Below are positions 21,083-31,859 of a stretch of DNA of 64,000 nucleotides, in pieces (within the stretch, counting starts at the first letter, position 1; the number at the start of each line of letters is the position of its first letter). Location: NCBI GenBank assembly GCA_002197995.1, contig NGZR01000004.1:186001-250000 (forward strand), written 5' to 3'. The notes below the pieces were generated by a model. That model saw only the letters and a program-made list of their open reading frames with translations, was not told where the DNA came from and ran no database searches. Source of the DNA: Gaeumannomyces sp. JS-464. Taxonomy: Eukaryota; Ascomycota; Sordariomycetes; Magnaporthales; Magnaporthaceae. A program made the translations under genes and the position numbers.

Positions 21083-23329
21083 ATGAGACGCGGGATAGGC
21101 ACGGCGGTGACCATTACCGACCCCCTGGTCAAGTACCAATCACTGATCTCGACAGGCGTCTACCTCCCGGACCCGGCCCAGCACCGTCTAGCCTTGCACC
21201 TGCAGAAGCTGTACCGCCGCCTCAAGGACTACGTCCCCTCGCCCGAGTACCGCGCTCGCCTGCGCCGCGTATCGCAGGCCATCCACGCGAAACGCGCCGC
21301 CGAGGAGGCGAACCGCGACGTCCACGGCGAGCTAGCAGCGCCGAGCCACCCCATCTGGCGCAACCCGCTGTTCGCCCGCCTCCTCCGCCGCAAAGATGGG
21401 CCGGCTGGGGCAGGCGACGCGATGGCGCTCATGCGGGTCCTGACGAGCCACCAGGCCGCAGTCGAGGCCGACTCGCCCAGGGGCCTCTTCCTCTCGGGCG
21501 AGGTCGGCACGGGCAAGTCGATGCTGCTGGACCTGCTGGCCGACGGCCTGCCCACGCGCCTGAAGCGGTGCTGGCACTTCAGCACCTTTATGCTGCACGC
21601 CCTTTCCCGGCTCGAGCAGTTCCGCCGCGAGCAGGAGCTGGGTCGGGCGAGGGATATGCGCCAAGAGCACCCTCCCGCTCCTAATGCTGCTGCTAAAAGC
21701 GCCAGCAAAAATGGGGGAGCAGCAGGAGACGACAGCCTGCTGCAGTACTCGGTCATGTGGCTGGCCAAGGAGATGGTCGAGGCCAGTCCGATCCTGTTCC
21801 TGGACGAGTTCCAGTTGCCCGACCGCGCCGCCAGCAAGCTGCTCAGCGGCCTCATGATCGCCTTCTTCCAGCTCGGCGGCGTCCTTGTCGCCTCGTCGAA
21901 CCGCGTCCCCGAGGAGCTAGAGCGCGCCACCGGCGCCGTCCTCACCCCACCCGCAAACGGTTTGATTAACAAGCTGTTTGGGGGCCGCGGCCGCGGCGAG
22001 TTGTATGGCGCCACGAGCGATTTTGCCGCCTTCCTTGAGGTCCTTAAGGCCAGATGCGACTTTGTGCATATCGGCGGTTCCAGGGACTGGCGGCGGCGAG
22101 ATGCTGGGCCCGAGGCCGTGGGTGATTCGCCGGCTCCATCTGCTGGGGGCCTGACATTTCCGAGCATTACAGCCAGAGAGGACGAGCTGCTACCGTCCGA
22201 ACGACCACATTCTGCATCTCAGGCAGGCACTGCTGACGATCAAAAAGGCGGATGCCGAGCATGTACCTTCTGGGCTCAGTGGACGATCGAGCCTGGGCAG
22301 AGGCCGTCGCAGCCGTGACCCCATTACCCAGAACTACGACTCTATCCCTTGGAAGCCTACGACCCTGGTGGTTTACGGCAGGCCGGTATCCGTACCAAAG
22401 CAGCATAAGGGTGTCACGCTCTGGAAATTTGAAGACCTAGTCGCTTCGTTTGGGCCGGCAGACTACATAACGCTGGCGTCCAACTTCCACACCTTCGTCG
22501 TGGACGGTGTGCCTACCCTACCGACATCGCGCAAGAACGAGGCTAGGAGGTTTATAACCTTGCTCGACGCACTCTACGAGGCTAGATGCAAGCTTATCGT
22601 GCGTGCCGAGGCCGGACCTGACGACATCTTCTTTCCAGATACCAGGCCCAGGAAGTCGAATGGTCGGGAACCATCTTTAGATGGCGGTGGCGATACATCT
22701 CCCAATACGACCGGATACGAAATTGGCCATGACGGCGAGGATGCCACATACTCGGAAACAATCGCTGAGGTGTAAGTATCCCCCCTTCATACTAAATACC
22801 ACTTGTAAAAATAAGGCTGACAGAAAAAAAACCATTTCCAGATACCAAGACCAGCTCTCCCCGTTCCGCCCCAATCTCGACCTACTCCCCAGGCTCGCGC
22901 ACGGCGAACTACGACCCGGACCAGGACTCGGATTTTGTCCTAGAAGACGAGGGGGCCGATGGAAACAAACGTAGGGCAGGCGCTCCCACCGCTACGGTGA
23001 ATTTTGCCGACACGGGCGCTTTCACGGGTGAGGACGAGTGGTTCGCCTACCGCCGCGCCGCGAGCCGCCTCTGGGAGCTCTGCGGCGCGCGCTGGCACGC
23101 CCGGACGGGCGACGGCTGGTGGCGGCCGTTACCTCTGGAGGCCAGGCACTGGGAGGGAGGCGCGGCCTCGACGCCGCTCGGCCCGCGCGCGCACTGGGCG
23201 CCGGCGAAGACGACGACGGGCGCACCTGCCGGCGGCGAGCGGGTGGGCCCCTCGGTCACGCTGGACGAGCCCGCGGGCCTCGGGCGTTTTAGTGTTGCCG
23301 GACTGAGGCGGAGAGATGGCGGGTCCTGA
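21083..23329 (+). CDS. AFG1: AFG1-like (LACE1-type) AAA-related ATPase
   Basis: Mitochondrial AFG1/LACE1 family ATPase, implicated in turnover of mitochondrially encoded respiratory-chain subunits. Landmarks: TDPLVKYQSLISTGVYLPDP then QHRLALHLQKLYRRLKDY, Walker A GEVGTGKS (about residue 139), Walker B ILFLDEFQ (about 236), then ASSNRVPEEL, IPWKPTTLVVYGR, FGPADYITLASNFHTFVVDG-VP and the C-terminal EDEWFAYRRAASRLWELC. Introns: 22118-22172 (GTGGGT...CTGAC...TACAG) and 22772-22841 (GTAAGT...TTCCAG). After the second acceptor a CCCC run near 22866 must lose one C to reach YDPDQDSDF; an acceptor at 22854 would avoid this. Between 22255 and 22320 another frame reads a more family-like YLLGSVDDRAWAEAVAAVT, so two further compensating breaks are possible. 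No clear mitochondrial presequence at this start. About 706 aa. Confidence 0.8.
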
Positions 23330-23414
23330 TACGGAGCCGCTGGTGTGAACAAGGACTGGTGTCTCTCAATATGCACTTCCGATGACACTAATGGACCCCC
23401 TTGCCCAAACTTAT

Positions 23415-23640
23415 CCTGTAAGTCACCTTTCCTATTTCCTGTCACCTTTCCTGTTTCCTATCACCTTTCCTATTACCTATCTCCTTCCTCATCTCCTGTC
23501 ACTCTTCTTCCCTTTTGTATGTTTCTTATTTCTTATATCCTTTCCTGCTTTATGTATTTTTCCTCTTTGTTGCATTCTTTTCCTCTCTCATGTATTCTTC
23601 CTGTCTTTTTTTTTTTCCAACGTTCTAACTTTCCCCGTTG
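23415..23640. repeat. Pyrimidine-rich degenerate repeat
   Basis: About 225 bp of almost pure C and T on the plus strand, made of drifting copies of units such as CCTTTCCTATTTCCTGTCA. It lies just past the AFG1-like stop codon. It may be 3'-UTR or terminator sequence, or simply a decayed microsatellite. Open frames through it are artefacts of composition. Confidence 0.7.
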
Positions 23641-24461
23641 TGCAATTTATACGCAGTGCACCCTTTCCTTTTATTTGGGGAACGTGGCAACATAATTCTG
23701 CAATGCGGCACGCAGGGTCGCATATACCGCGGCTATTACGCCTACCCCCGGATTGCTCTCCTGTCTGCCGAGCGGGGAGAAAGCTTGGCTGGCGGGAGGC
23801 TAGCACATCGCCCGTGGCAGCAAAAGAGGAATAACGAGGGAGGGATCGAGAGCAAAAACCCCCCGGCGGAATCCAGAGCTCGCTGGGTCCGGCCCTAGCG
23901 CTCTCTCGTTCCCTCACACACCACAAACAATAAAACCAGGTTCCATTGCATGCGGAGTAAATGCGACCCTTTGAGATTTTATTGACATTTTTCCCAGCGA
24001 GAGCTGAACCCCCTCACCAGACCGGCCAATGACGCATCCTCCCCTAACTTGGTTGGTCACGGTGACCAACCAGGGACCCTGATGGCGTAGCCCCGGAGCG
24101 AGATATGCCGGACCCAGCAGCGGCGATGGTAGCCGGTCAGGGTGGCCTGGCCGGGGCTATGGGAGTATAGGGGGCGGTAATGCCTGGCCAGGTGAAAGAC
24201 GAAGGAGAACCCACGAGGGGACTAGGATTTGAGGGAAAGAGACAGCATCCAGCATCCAGCATCCAGAATTGAATCCTGCGGTGTCGCTAGGAGAGAAAAC
24301 GGGGTTCCAACCTCCGCCCGCCTCCACGTATTTTGTTTGGTGGCAAAAAAAAAGTCCAGTTTACACGCTGGCGTGCCTTCGTAGTATACTTGGCCCATCT
24401 CCCCCATTGTCAGTTCCCGCCAAGATTCCAGCAAACTATACCTAATTATGCCGCTTCCAGC
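23641..24461. other. Intergenic upstream of the GT90 gene
   Basis: No gene recognised. It contains a near-perfect palindrome at 24050-24072 (listed separately) and a short triple repeat of CATCCAG near 24245-24267. It should hold the GT90 promoter. Confidence 0.45.
24050..24072. promoter_or_regulatory. Perfect 11-bp inverted repeat (candidate regulator site)
   Basis: TGGTTGGTCAC, one central G, then GTGACCAACCA: two 11-bp arms that are exact reverse complements. It lies about 390 bp before the GT90 start codon, at a distance usual for fungal upstream sites. Such symmetry suits a dimeric transcription factor, but I cannot name one, and function is inferred from symmetry alone. Confidence 0.4.
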
Positions 24462-26065
24462 ATGGGCAGCAAAACGAAAACAACGGCCCAAATGCTGCTG
24501 AGGCAGTCCCGCGGCAGACAAACCCGCCAGGCCATCGTCTCGCTCGCCGTCGGCCTCTTCATCTACTATATCGCACTGCGGCTTGTGGAGCAAAGAAGAA
24601 GCCTGTCGCCATACAAGTCATCAGGCCATCATCAGGCCACCTCGCATGCTAAGCTGCGCTTGTCGTCACTATCTCTGACGGAGCAGCAGTGCCTGGACTC
24701 CTTCCCCGGCCTGACGCAGTCCATCGACGATGTAGCCGCCGAGGGGCCTTTCGAGGTCAGGGATACCCGTGATCTGGGGCCGGTGCAGGGGAGAATCAAG
24801 GATGGAAAGGTTGGTCGGCTGCAAGTAGCGAGCGTGCAAGTCGGGAGCGCTGGATAGTCTAGTTAATCCGCCATGCGCGTCCGCAGATATATGTTGTGAA
24901 CGCTCAACGAAGATCGGACCTGTCCGCCGAGATGCTGAACGTGAGTTTGCCCGTTTCCAGACAAGAGGACAAAGAAGCCAACAACGCCACGTCATCTACT
25001 TGCATTAGTCCAGAACCGCGGCCCTGCACCAGCTCCACCGCGCAATTGTCACCTCCCCGGAGCCGATCCCGGACACCGTCTTTAGCATCAACTTCCAGGA
25101 CTCGCCCTCGAGCATCGGCGCCTCGATAGGGTACAGCCGCCCCGCGGACCCGCAGCTCCGGGGAGGCGGCGGGCAGCACGACAGCGGTCGTCGCTCCTTC
25201 CTCATGCCGCACTTCTCCTTCTGGGCCTGGCCGCTGCGCCACATCGCCGGCGGCACCTTTGACCAGGCAGCGGTCGCGATCGACGCCGTCGAGGCCCGGT
25301 ACGGCGGCGCTGCTGCTGCTGCCGCCGCTCGAAGGCAACCAAAGAAGCAGCGCCCGGCAGACGGCAGCGGCGGTGCCGGCGGCACCTGGAAGGACAAAAC
25401 CCCCGGCCGTCTGGCGCGGCACGGCCCATTTCGAAAGCGCGCTGCAGCCGGGCTTGCGCAGGGGTCTGCTCAAGGCGGCGGCGGCCGGGAACCGGGAGGG
25501 GTGGGCAGACGTGCTCCCGCTCAACGATACGACGGCGCTGCCGATCCACGACTTTTGCCGGCACAGGTACGTGATCCACACCGAGGGCGTCGCCTACAGC
25601 GGGCGGTTCCAGCTGCTGCAGATGTGCCGCAGCGTCGTCCTCACGCCGCCGTTGCTGTGGCTGCAGCACACGTCGCACCTGCTCAGGCCCGTCTTCTCGC
25701 GCTCGCTCCTCGGCGGCGGCGAACATGTTTCTCGCAAGGGGGCGATGGCGGCGGAGCGGACGCGGCGGTCCTGGCCGGTGCAGTACGCGGCGTCCGAGGC
25801 CAACATCATCTTTGTCGCCCCGGACTGGTCGGACCTGGCCGCGACGGTGGCCTGGCTCGAGGCGCACCCGGACGTGGCCGAGGGGATCGCGACCAGGCAG
25901 CGGGAGCTGTTTGTCGGCGGAGGCTACTTCAGCCCCGCTGCTGAGGCGTGTTATTGGAGGGCTCTCATCAGGGGTTGGGGCGCCGTCGCCCGGGTTAACG
26001 AGGAGGTCTGGCGTGGGAAGGACGGTGTTCGGTTTGAGATCTTTAGCTTGAAGAACGAGCCTTGA
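24462..26065 (+). CDS. GT90 (CAP10/DUF821-type) glycosyltransferase, type II membrane protein
   Basis: Family GT90 enzyme, related to cryptococcal Cap10 and to Rumi-type glucosyl/xylosyltransferases; acts in the Golgi or ER lumen, substrate unknown. Exons 24462-24809, 24887-24940 and 25009-26065. A single N-terminal membrane segment (AIVSLAVGLFIYYIALRLV, about residues 24-42) follows a basic cytosolic tail. Core motifs: DTVFSINFQDSP, FLMPHFSFWAWP, AVWRGTAHFESAL, then IHDFCRHRYVIHTEGVAYSG followed by RFQLLQMCRSVVLTPPLLWL, with the WRGT and TEG-YSGR signatures of the family. The frame changes in the run AAAACCCCCGG near 25397; dropping one C (or A) gives KTPAVWRGT and a 485-aa protein whose coding length is divisible by three. 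An Ala-rich loop precedes the break. Confidence 0.85.
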
Positions 26066-26278
26066 GAGCGTTGTCGTCTTCAGACTAGGAGTAAGCGGAT
26101 ACCGAGGACAACCCTGAACAATGTTTTAAGCGGGGATGAAATATCATAAGGCTCTATTGTGAACTTTCCGCTTGGTAAGCTGAAAACGCCAAAAACTCCA
26201 GTTCAAACCGCCAGGAAACGAGGCGAGAGGAACAAAAACGCGATCGTGAATGTAGAAAGACAAGAAAAAAAAAATCCA

Positions 26279-27101
26279 TTACAGGCTCGTCACGCCGGGG
26301 GTCCATGCCTCGCCGATCCGCCTCATGTCGTCAGCAAACCGGCGGCTCGTAATCTTCTTCCCGCCCTGCTCGCCAGGGGGCGAGTGCTCGTCGGGCTCGA
26401 AGAAAGGGTTTTGCAGGAGCCTGATGTAGGCCGTTTGCATCGCCCTGAAAACCTGGCGTGTTTGTATAGGGAGGAGTCAGCAGTGGCCCCAACGCATTTT
26501 CCGTGTTCCTTCTTCGTTTGTCACCAAGCCGACTTACAGGCTTCATCTCACCCTCCCTCAGCCCCACAGCGGCGGCGGCCCTCCCCATGGCGGCGGCGCC
26601 TCCACCCCCGGCGCCGCCGCCCGCACCGGCTCCCTTGGCATCGCCGCCGGCAGCAGAAGACGAGGCTGCGGTGGCACCGCCGAGAGCGGCAGCGACGCTA
26701 GCGTCGACGCGGCGGCCGCGCATGTCGACGACGACGACGAAGCGCACGCCCGTGTTGGTCTCGAAGCCGTAGGCGGCCAGGCGCTCGTCGACGGCGTGCA
26801 GCAGGCCTAGGTCGCCGCTGAGCCCGGTGCCGCCGGCGGCGTGGTGGCGGGCGCGCAGCTCGAAGACGTCGAGCGTCGAGGAGAGCAGCAGGCTGAACTG
26901 CAGCGGCGTGCGCACGGGCGCGAGCGTGTTGGTGGCCGGGTCGTGGGACGGGAAGAGGGAGATGTGGAGGGGGTTGTTCTTTTTGTTTGGACGGGTCGTC
27001 TTGTCAGTAAAGGAGATCCTTCTCGTTGGCGGCACCAAGTGAGGACTCACATTTCTGCCTATCACCCCCAGGCATGCTATCGAGGGTATCGCGGTCGCCA
27101 T
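26279..27101 (-). CDS. TCA17: TRAPP complex subunit TRAPPC2L/Tca17-like (sedlin fold)
   Basis: Longin-fold subunit of the TRAPP tethering complexes, which act on Rab GTPases in ER-Golgi and Golgi traffic. Exons 27101-27051, 26978-26538 and 26452-26279 give 221 aa. The order matches TRAPPC2L: SIACLGVIGRN-NNPLHISLFP, STLDVFELR, GLLHAVDERLAAYGFETNTG, VRFVVVVDM, then the C-terminal helices EGEMKPVFRAMQTAYIRLLQ, NPFFEPDE and SRRFADDMRRIGEAW. Introns are GTGAGT...AAAAG and GTAAGT...GCCAG. Compared with the 140-aa human protein it carries two insertions, one after PSHDPATNTL and an Ala/Gly low-complexity loop of about 40 residues between the DMRGR strand and the GLREGEMKP helix. TRAPPC2 (Trs20) is the nearest alternative. 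Confidence 0.85.
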
Positions 27102-28023
27102 TGGCGCCGTTGGTGTCGGGAGGGAGGTGAGGGCGACGAGGGGACTTTATGACGCCGTTAGTCCGTGATCGACGGCCACCGCGGATGTCTTGTCGCGGGG
27201 TTCAATCCCTTCCGACGCATCGAAGCAGGGGACATGCAGGGCCAATCGACGCCATCAAGCACGGTCAGGAACAGCCCTGATCAGATTGGATGGACACCCA
27301 GCTACAAACGCCGACCAGGGAGCTGTTTAGTGGGGCCAAGCTCTCCCCGCGCAGCAGTGGTAGTGGCGCCAGCCGCAAGCCCACAAAGCACAGCCAGCGA
27401 CATCCGCTTGGTGCTCGCCGTTTGGATTTCCATTGAACAGAAACGTGGGCGTCGGAGTCGTTGCCAAATGCACGCCGCGTCCTCAACGCACAAGAAAGCA
27501 ATTTCCGCGACACTGCTTTTATTGCCTGCAGGTTGTGCTTCCAATTGACAAATTACTTCTTCCTCTTTCTTTTGCTCGACCGCGCGCCCCTGCTCGCTCG
27601 CAATGTTGAGTGAACTTCAGGCTAAACGCGCGCAATGAATGGATGCTGAGCTCTCAGGAGCTCCCCTGCCTTTGCTTTTTGGCATTTTATGCTCCACTTT
27701 TGTTGCCCTCCTTGCCTGCACGCCACGCGATTGGGACGCGTTTCAGTAGCGCCGCTTGTATGTCTGGTTCCCATATAAAAGGGAAGGACGGGGACGCGGA
27801 CCACGAGGGGAAATGGAACAAAAAAAATTCAAAACAAAATCAATCACCACCAAAGTCATTCAAACGATCGTTTTTGCAAACTGAGCCGAATTCCCCCTTC
27901 ATTCCCATCATAATTTCGTCAGGATTTTGGCGAATTTGCGTCGGGAAAAAATTGCAGAAAAAAATAAAATAAAAAAATAAAAATTCTCCCAGAAAATCGC
28001 GGCGCCCGCTCCTGACTCTCATC
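27102..28023. other. Divergent intergenic region (TRAPPC2L / AT-hook gene)
   Basis: About 920 bp with no recognised gene. A 'GGGGTTCAATCCC' B-box-like string at 27196 has no matching A box and is not called a tRNA. The 150 bp before 28024 is very A-rich, like a nucleosome-free promoter and leader of a highly expressed gene. Confidence 0.45.
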
Positions 28024-28901
28024 ATGGCCCCGACGACTGCAGGGAGGGGACGCGGCAGGCCCCGTAAGAGCGACGCGGGCGAGGACGCGTCCGCCGGCGC
28101 CGGCGCCTCGTCGACTCCCGCGAAGAAGCGCGGTCGACCGTCGGGCACGGGCGTGGCGGCGGCGGCGCGCACGCCCGCCGAGGCCGAGGCCAAGGTGACC
28201 AAGCCCAAGGCCGTGTCGTCCAAGACGGGCCGCCCCCGGGGCCGCCCGCCCATGTCGCCCAGCCAGCGCAAGACGCCCAAGAAGGAGCCGTCGGGCAGGC
28301 CGCGCGGCCGCCCCCGAAAGTACGCCCCCGGCGAGGCCCCCTCGGCCATCAAGGCCGCCAGCGCCAAGAAGGCCAGCGCCGCTAAGCCGGGCGGCCGCCG
28401 TGGCAGGCCTCCTAAGGGAGCGGCGGCTAAGGCCCGCAAGAGCGGCGACGATGTCGCTGCCGCTGCCGATGCCGATGACGAGGAGCAGGGCAGCGGTGAG
28501 GCTGAGGACGCCGACGGCGACGATGATGCCGAGGCGGAGCAGGACGAGGAGCTTGATGACGGTAAGTTCTAACCCCATATTTTGTTTGTTCTATATAGCT
28601 ATATCTCTTTCAGCTGTTCCTGCCCCAAGTGGATGGTCGATGGTGTTTGTATTGCTGGTCTTTGCCAACCGCCCTCCTCACTCCTCCCTGCCAACCTTGC
28701 CTGCCCGTCCTTGCTGCCGTAGGAGGATCAAAGATGAGAATGCTGAGAAAAAAAAAAAAAAAAAAAAACCCCCGGTGGCGCGATTGGGACAAGTAGATCG
28801 CAGCTAATTGTGCCCTCCCCTCAATCCCTCCGGCACGTGAAGATCTCCAGCAGGCTGTCAACTCCTTCATCGACCAGAGTGAGGACGAGCAGGGCTGGTA
28901 A
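28024..28901 (+). CDS. AT-hook chromatin protein (HMGA-like)
   Basis: Two exons, 28024-28561 and 28843-28901 (intron 281 nt, GTAAGT...GTGAAG with an upstream GCTAAT branch), give 198 aa. The protein is basic, Ala/Lys/Arg/Pro-rich, with five AT-hook cores: GRGRPRKS, KKRGRPSG, GRPRGRPPM, GRPRGRPRKY and GRRGRPPKG. AT hooks bind the minor groove of AT-rich DNA. After residue 140 the chain turns acidic (DADDEEQGSGEAEDADGDDD) and the second exon adds a short helix, DLQQAVNSFIDQSEDEQGW. This basic-then-acidic layout matches HMGA-type architectural factors. The acceptor is not pyrimidine-rich at its end, so the exact second exon is slightly uncertain; without it the protein would stop two codons past the donor. 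Confidence 0.8.
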
Positions 28902-29505
28902 TGATCAGGTCCTTGTGCCACACAAAGCACGCGCCACCACGCCCTTCATGCTATCTCGCGCGTCGTTTCTGCCACCGAGCTCAAGCAAGATATTGACAGT
29001 TCTTTGTGTCATCAAAGGCGCTGCTGCCCCATCACCTATCACGGAGAGTGGCTGGCGCCGTCTACTCTCGCCGTGGCGCTAGGTGGTCAGCCATTTCTAC
29101 AGTCTCTGGGGTTCATTTTCTATTTTCTATTTTAGTTACTAGTTGCCCTTTTTTTCGGCTGTGCTTCTCTTCGCCAGCACCTCCATGCAACACGGGATCA
29201 CGACGGGATACAAGGGGCAACATCATGGATACAAAGGCAAGATAATAAGCATATGGGGGGGTAGGAGGAGGTCTGAAGTCCTTACTGGTCGGCAGGCAAC
29301 AGCATGTGGACGGAAACCTGGGTGGCAGGGCGCTGGAAAGGGAACCTGGGATTTCGTTTGCTCATTATTATTTTTTTGTCTTGTTTCCACGTCACTCAGC
29401 TTCGATGACTCGTCTTTTCTGCTGCTGATTGATACCTTTCGCCAATCGATTATTCTTATTTTCGCCGACCAGGCTCTTGGTCATGAAAGCCAATATCATT
29501 CGGAC
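28902..29505. other. Convergent intergenic region
   Basis: 600 bp between the 3' ends of the AT-hook gene and the aprataxin gene. No gene seen; expected to hold both terminators. The A20 run at 28750-28767 belongs to the preceding intron. Confidence 0.4.
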
Positions 29506-30246
29506 CTACTCCTTCCTCCACTCCTCAAACTCTTCAGCCATGTGTCTCTTGAGGGCCTCGAACTTGTTCCCAAACTCTCTGTGGCACCTCCAGCAGACCA
29601 GCTGGTCCTTGGGATGCATCAGGCCGCCCTGGCGTCGGGGGTCATTAGGCGCCAGGGGGAAGTCGGCGAGATCGACAAAGAAGGGCGTGTTGAAGGACAG
29701 GTAGTGGTTCTTCTTCTTCATGCTCGCGCCCGCCATGTCGGGCGACATGACGTGGATGTGCAGGTGGTCCATGCTCGGCACCGCGTGCACGCCCACGCGC
29801 ACCTCGGCCTCCCAGTCGCGGCCCTCGGGCAGCTTACCCTCTTCTTCTCCTCCTCCTCCTGTGCTCCCCGCCTCGGCCTCGCCGTTCAGGACAGCGTTCC
29901 GCGCCGCCTCGGCCGCGCTGTCCCGCCCCAGGCGCCGGCGCAGCTCGCCCGCGATCAGCCTGCGCAGGCGCGCGGCCTGGGTCTTGGCCTCGGCCAGGAA
30001 CCTCGGGTCGGAGCCGTCGAGCGCGTCGAACGGGTGCAGGTGGCGCACGGCGGGCGAGCGGGGCAGCAGCAGGCAGTGGATGAAGGACTTTGGGTACAGG
30101 TCGTGGATGGCGACGAAGTCGGGCGTGTGGAAGATGACGCGCGACGCCGGCCACGCCTCGGGTTCGTCCAGGTACGCGCCCAGCCCGGCCCGGCCCGGGA
30201 AGGCGGCGCGCAAGCGGGTGAGCTTGGCTTGTTTGGCGGCGTCCAT
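29506..30246 (-). CDS. HNT3: Aprataxin-like DNA adenylate hydrolase (HIT + C2HE zinc finger)
   Basis: Aprataxin/Hnt3 family: removes AMP from aborted 5'-adenylated DNA ligation ends, acting in the nucleus in strand-break repair. Single exon, 246 aa. An HIT domain spans about residues 30-200 with FHTPDFVAIHDLYPKSFIHC and LLLPRSP near the start and the catalytic triad SMDHLHIHVMSPDM (His-x-His-x-His-x-x, nucleophile is the middle His). A C-terminal zinc finger follows: CWRCHREFGNKFEALKRHM followed by AEEFEEW, the C2HE type that separates aprataxin from other HIT proteins. An FHA domain is absent, as in other fungi. A Gly/Glu-rich insertion (about residues 127-140) lies before the HIT motif. No frame break. 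Strong call. Confidence 0.92.
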   Translation of the reverse strand: MDAAKQAKLTRLRAAFPGRAGLGAYLDEPEAWPASRVIFHTPDFVAIHDLYPKSFIHCLLLPRSPAVRHLHPFDALDGSDPRFLAEAKTQAARLRRLIAGELRRRLGRDSAAEAARNAVLNGEAEAGSTGGGGEEEGKLPEGRDWEAEVRVGVHAVPSMDHLHIHVMSPDMAGASMKKKNHYLSFNTPFFVDLADFPLAPNDPRRQGGLMHPKDQLVCWRCHREFGNKFEALKRHMAEEFEEWRKE

Positions 30247-30983
30247 TTTATTTTTTTATCTGTCTGTTTTGTCACACAGTGGTCTCGGACGGCTCAGCTC
30301 CTTTATGAATACCTTGGCGGTTGGTGGGATCATCGATTTTGCGAACTGCTGCCTGTTGCCTCATCCGTGACGCTCTCCGAAGCTCGCAGCCCCCGGAGAG
30401 CCAGCCCGAGAATGATGACTTTGGCGAAGGGTAAATTATGTGGAGAGGGAAAGGTGTTTCGTACCTGTCACGTACTTGGTAGTGACTTGACCAGTACTGG
30501 CTTGGTTTTGGATTCAAATGCCGGACGTCTGAAGCTCAGTTATACCACCATCCAGTGGTCAGTGGAGCCTGCGAATTTAGTTTGCTTATAGTGCCCGAAC
30601 GGCAGTGTGATGAGGATGACTGTCTTCCAACCATCAACCACCAGATTCCTGCCCTCCGCAACAGCTTGCTGACCTTGGATACGAGGCTTCCTCCTTTTCA
30701 CGATAGAAAAAAAAAAAACATTGGGCTTTTACATGGCGATTAGCATAGTGAAGCTAATGCAGCAAAAGTTATGTCTGCATGCTGGAACTGCGACCAGACA
30801 CAGAATCACAGGAGTGTATTGCTCGCAAAGATATACCAAGATACATATCGTTATCGATTATGTCAAAGTCGACCTGCTTCCAGTCTCATATACTAATCCT
30901 AGCTCAGTGAATCTCGCACCCCTCCGAGGTTCCGACCCCACCCTAGATACACGTACACATACATACACCCAACAGACCAAAAC
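30247..30983. other. Divergent intergenic region (aprataxin / SDR)
   Basis: Nothing coding recognised in 737 bp. It includes an A12 run near 30707-30718 and must hold two promoters. Confidence 0.4.
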
Positions 30984-31366
30984 ATGCCCACAACCCTCAT
31001 ACTCGGCGGCGCAGGCAAGCTAGCCCGGCAACTAACAGCCCAGCTACTGGCGCAAGAGGCGGACGGCGGTGGCCCGCCGCACGTGGTGCACAGCCTGATC
31101 CGCGCCGGCGCCGACCCTTCGCAGGCCGAAGAGCTGCGCCGCCTGGGCGTGCGGTCCGTGATACCCCTCGACCTGGAGACGTGCACCGTCGCGGCCCTCG
31201 CCGCCGCCATCCGGGCCGCCGACCCGGCCCCGGACACCGTGGTGTGGTGCGCGGGCGCGCCCTTCGGGGCCGACCCGGGCCGCGTCGACGCCGTTGACCA
31301 CCGCGCCGCCGTCAAGGCCATGGACGCCTGCGCCCAGGTGGCTGCCGGCAGCCGGCGTAACAGCTC

Positions 31367-31400
<34 letters not shown>

Positions 31401-31859
31401 CCAGCAAAAAGGTTCGTCAGCGTCTCCATGCTCGACCTGCGCGACCGCGAGCACAAGCCCGTCCCGCCCTGGTACACGCCCGACGACGTCGCGGGCAGCG
31501 ACCGGCTCTGGGGCGGCGTCATGGGCGTCTGGGCGCGCGCCAAGCTCGCTGCCGACGCCGAGCTGTGCCGCGGCAACGACCGCCGCGCGCTCGACTTCAC
31601 CATCGTGCGGCCCAGCGGCCTGGGCGCCGCCGAGGACGGCAGAGGCACCGTCGCCGCGGGGCGCGTCCCGGGCTGCCTGAGCGCCGCGGGCAGGAGGATG
31701 GTCAGCCGTGCGGACGTCGCCGCCGTCCTCGTCGAGTGCGTTCAGGATAGCGCCACCGTCGGGCTCGCATTTGATGTTGTAGGAGGCGATGAGCCCGTCT
31801 CGGATGCTGTCGCCCGGGTTGCGCGTGACAACGAGGATACGTTTCAGGGGTTCTATTAG
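30984..31859 (+). CDS. Atypical NAD(P)-binding SDR (NAD(P)H-binding domain)
   Basis: Single-exon 291-aa protein with an N-terminal Rossmann motif, TLILGGAGKLARQLTAQLL (GGxGxxxR, about residues 4-22). Then follow a strand-helix series with PLDLET, DTVVWCAGAP, the KRFVSVSML strand (VSS-like, about residue 145) and an Arg/Lys-rich helix where a typical SDR has YxxxK; here it is WARAKLAADAEL. Next come FTIVRPSGLG and the C-terminal VSRADVAAVLVECV. This arrangement is the 'atypical SDR a5 / NmrA-like' group that acts as reductase or redox sensor; substrate unknown. A (CAG)n tract at 31370-31400 encodes about 13 Ala in a loop and may vary in length between isolates. The gene is tail to tail with the Gln-rich nuclear protein. 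Confidence 0.8.

Noticed and set aside
14171..26065. Rhodopsin-like, GH78, AFG1 and GT90 genes considered as a metabolic gene cluster
   Set aside because: No backbone enzyme (PKS, NRPS, terpene cyclase), cytochrome P450 or pathway regulator is present, and the gene functions do not form a pathway.
27196..27208. B-box-like GGGTTCAATCCC suggesting a tRNA
   Set aside because: No A box or acceptor-stem pairing at the right distance on either strand.
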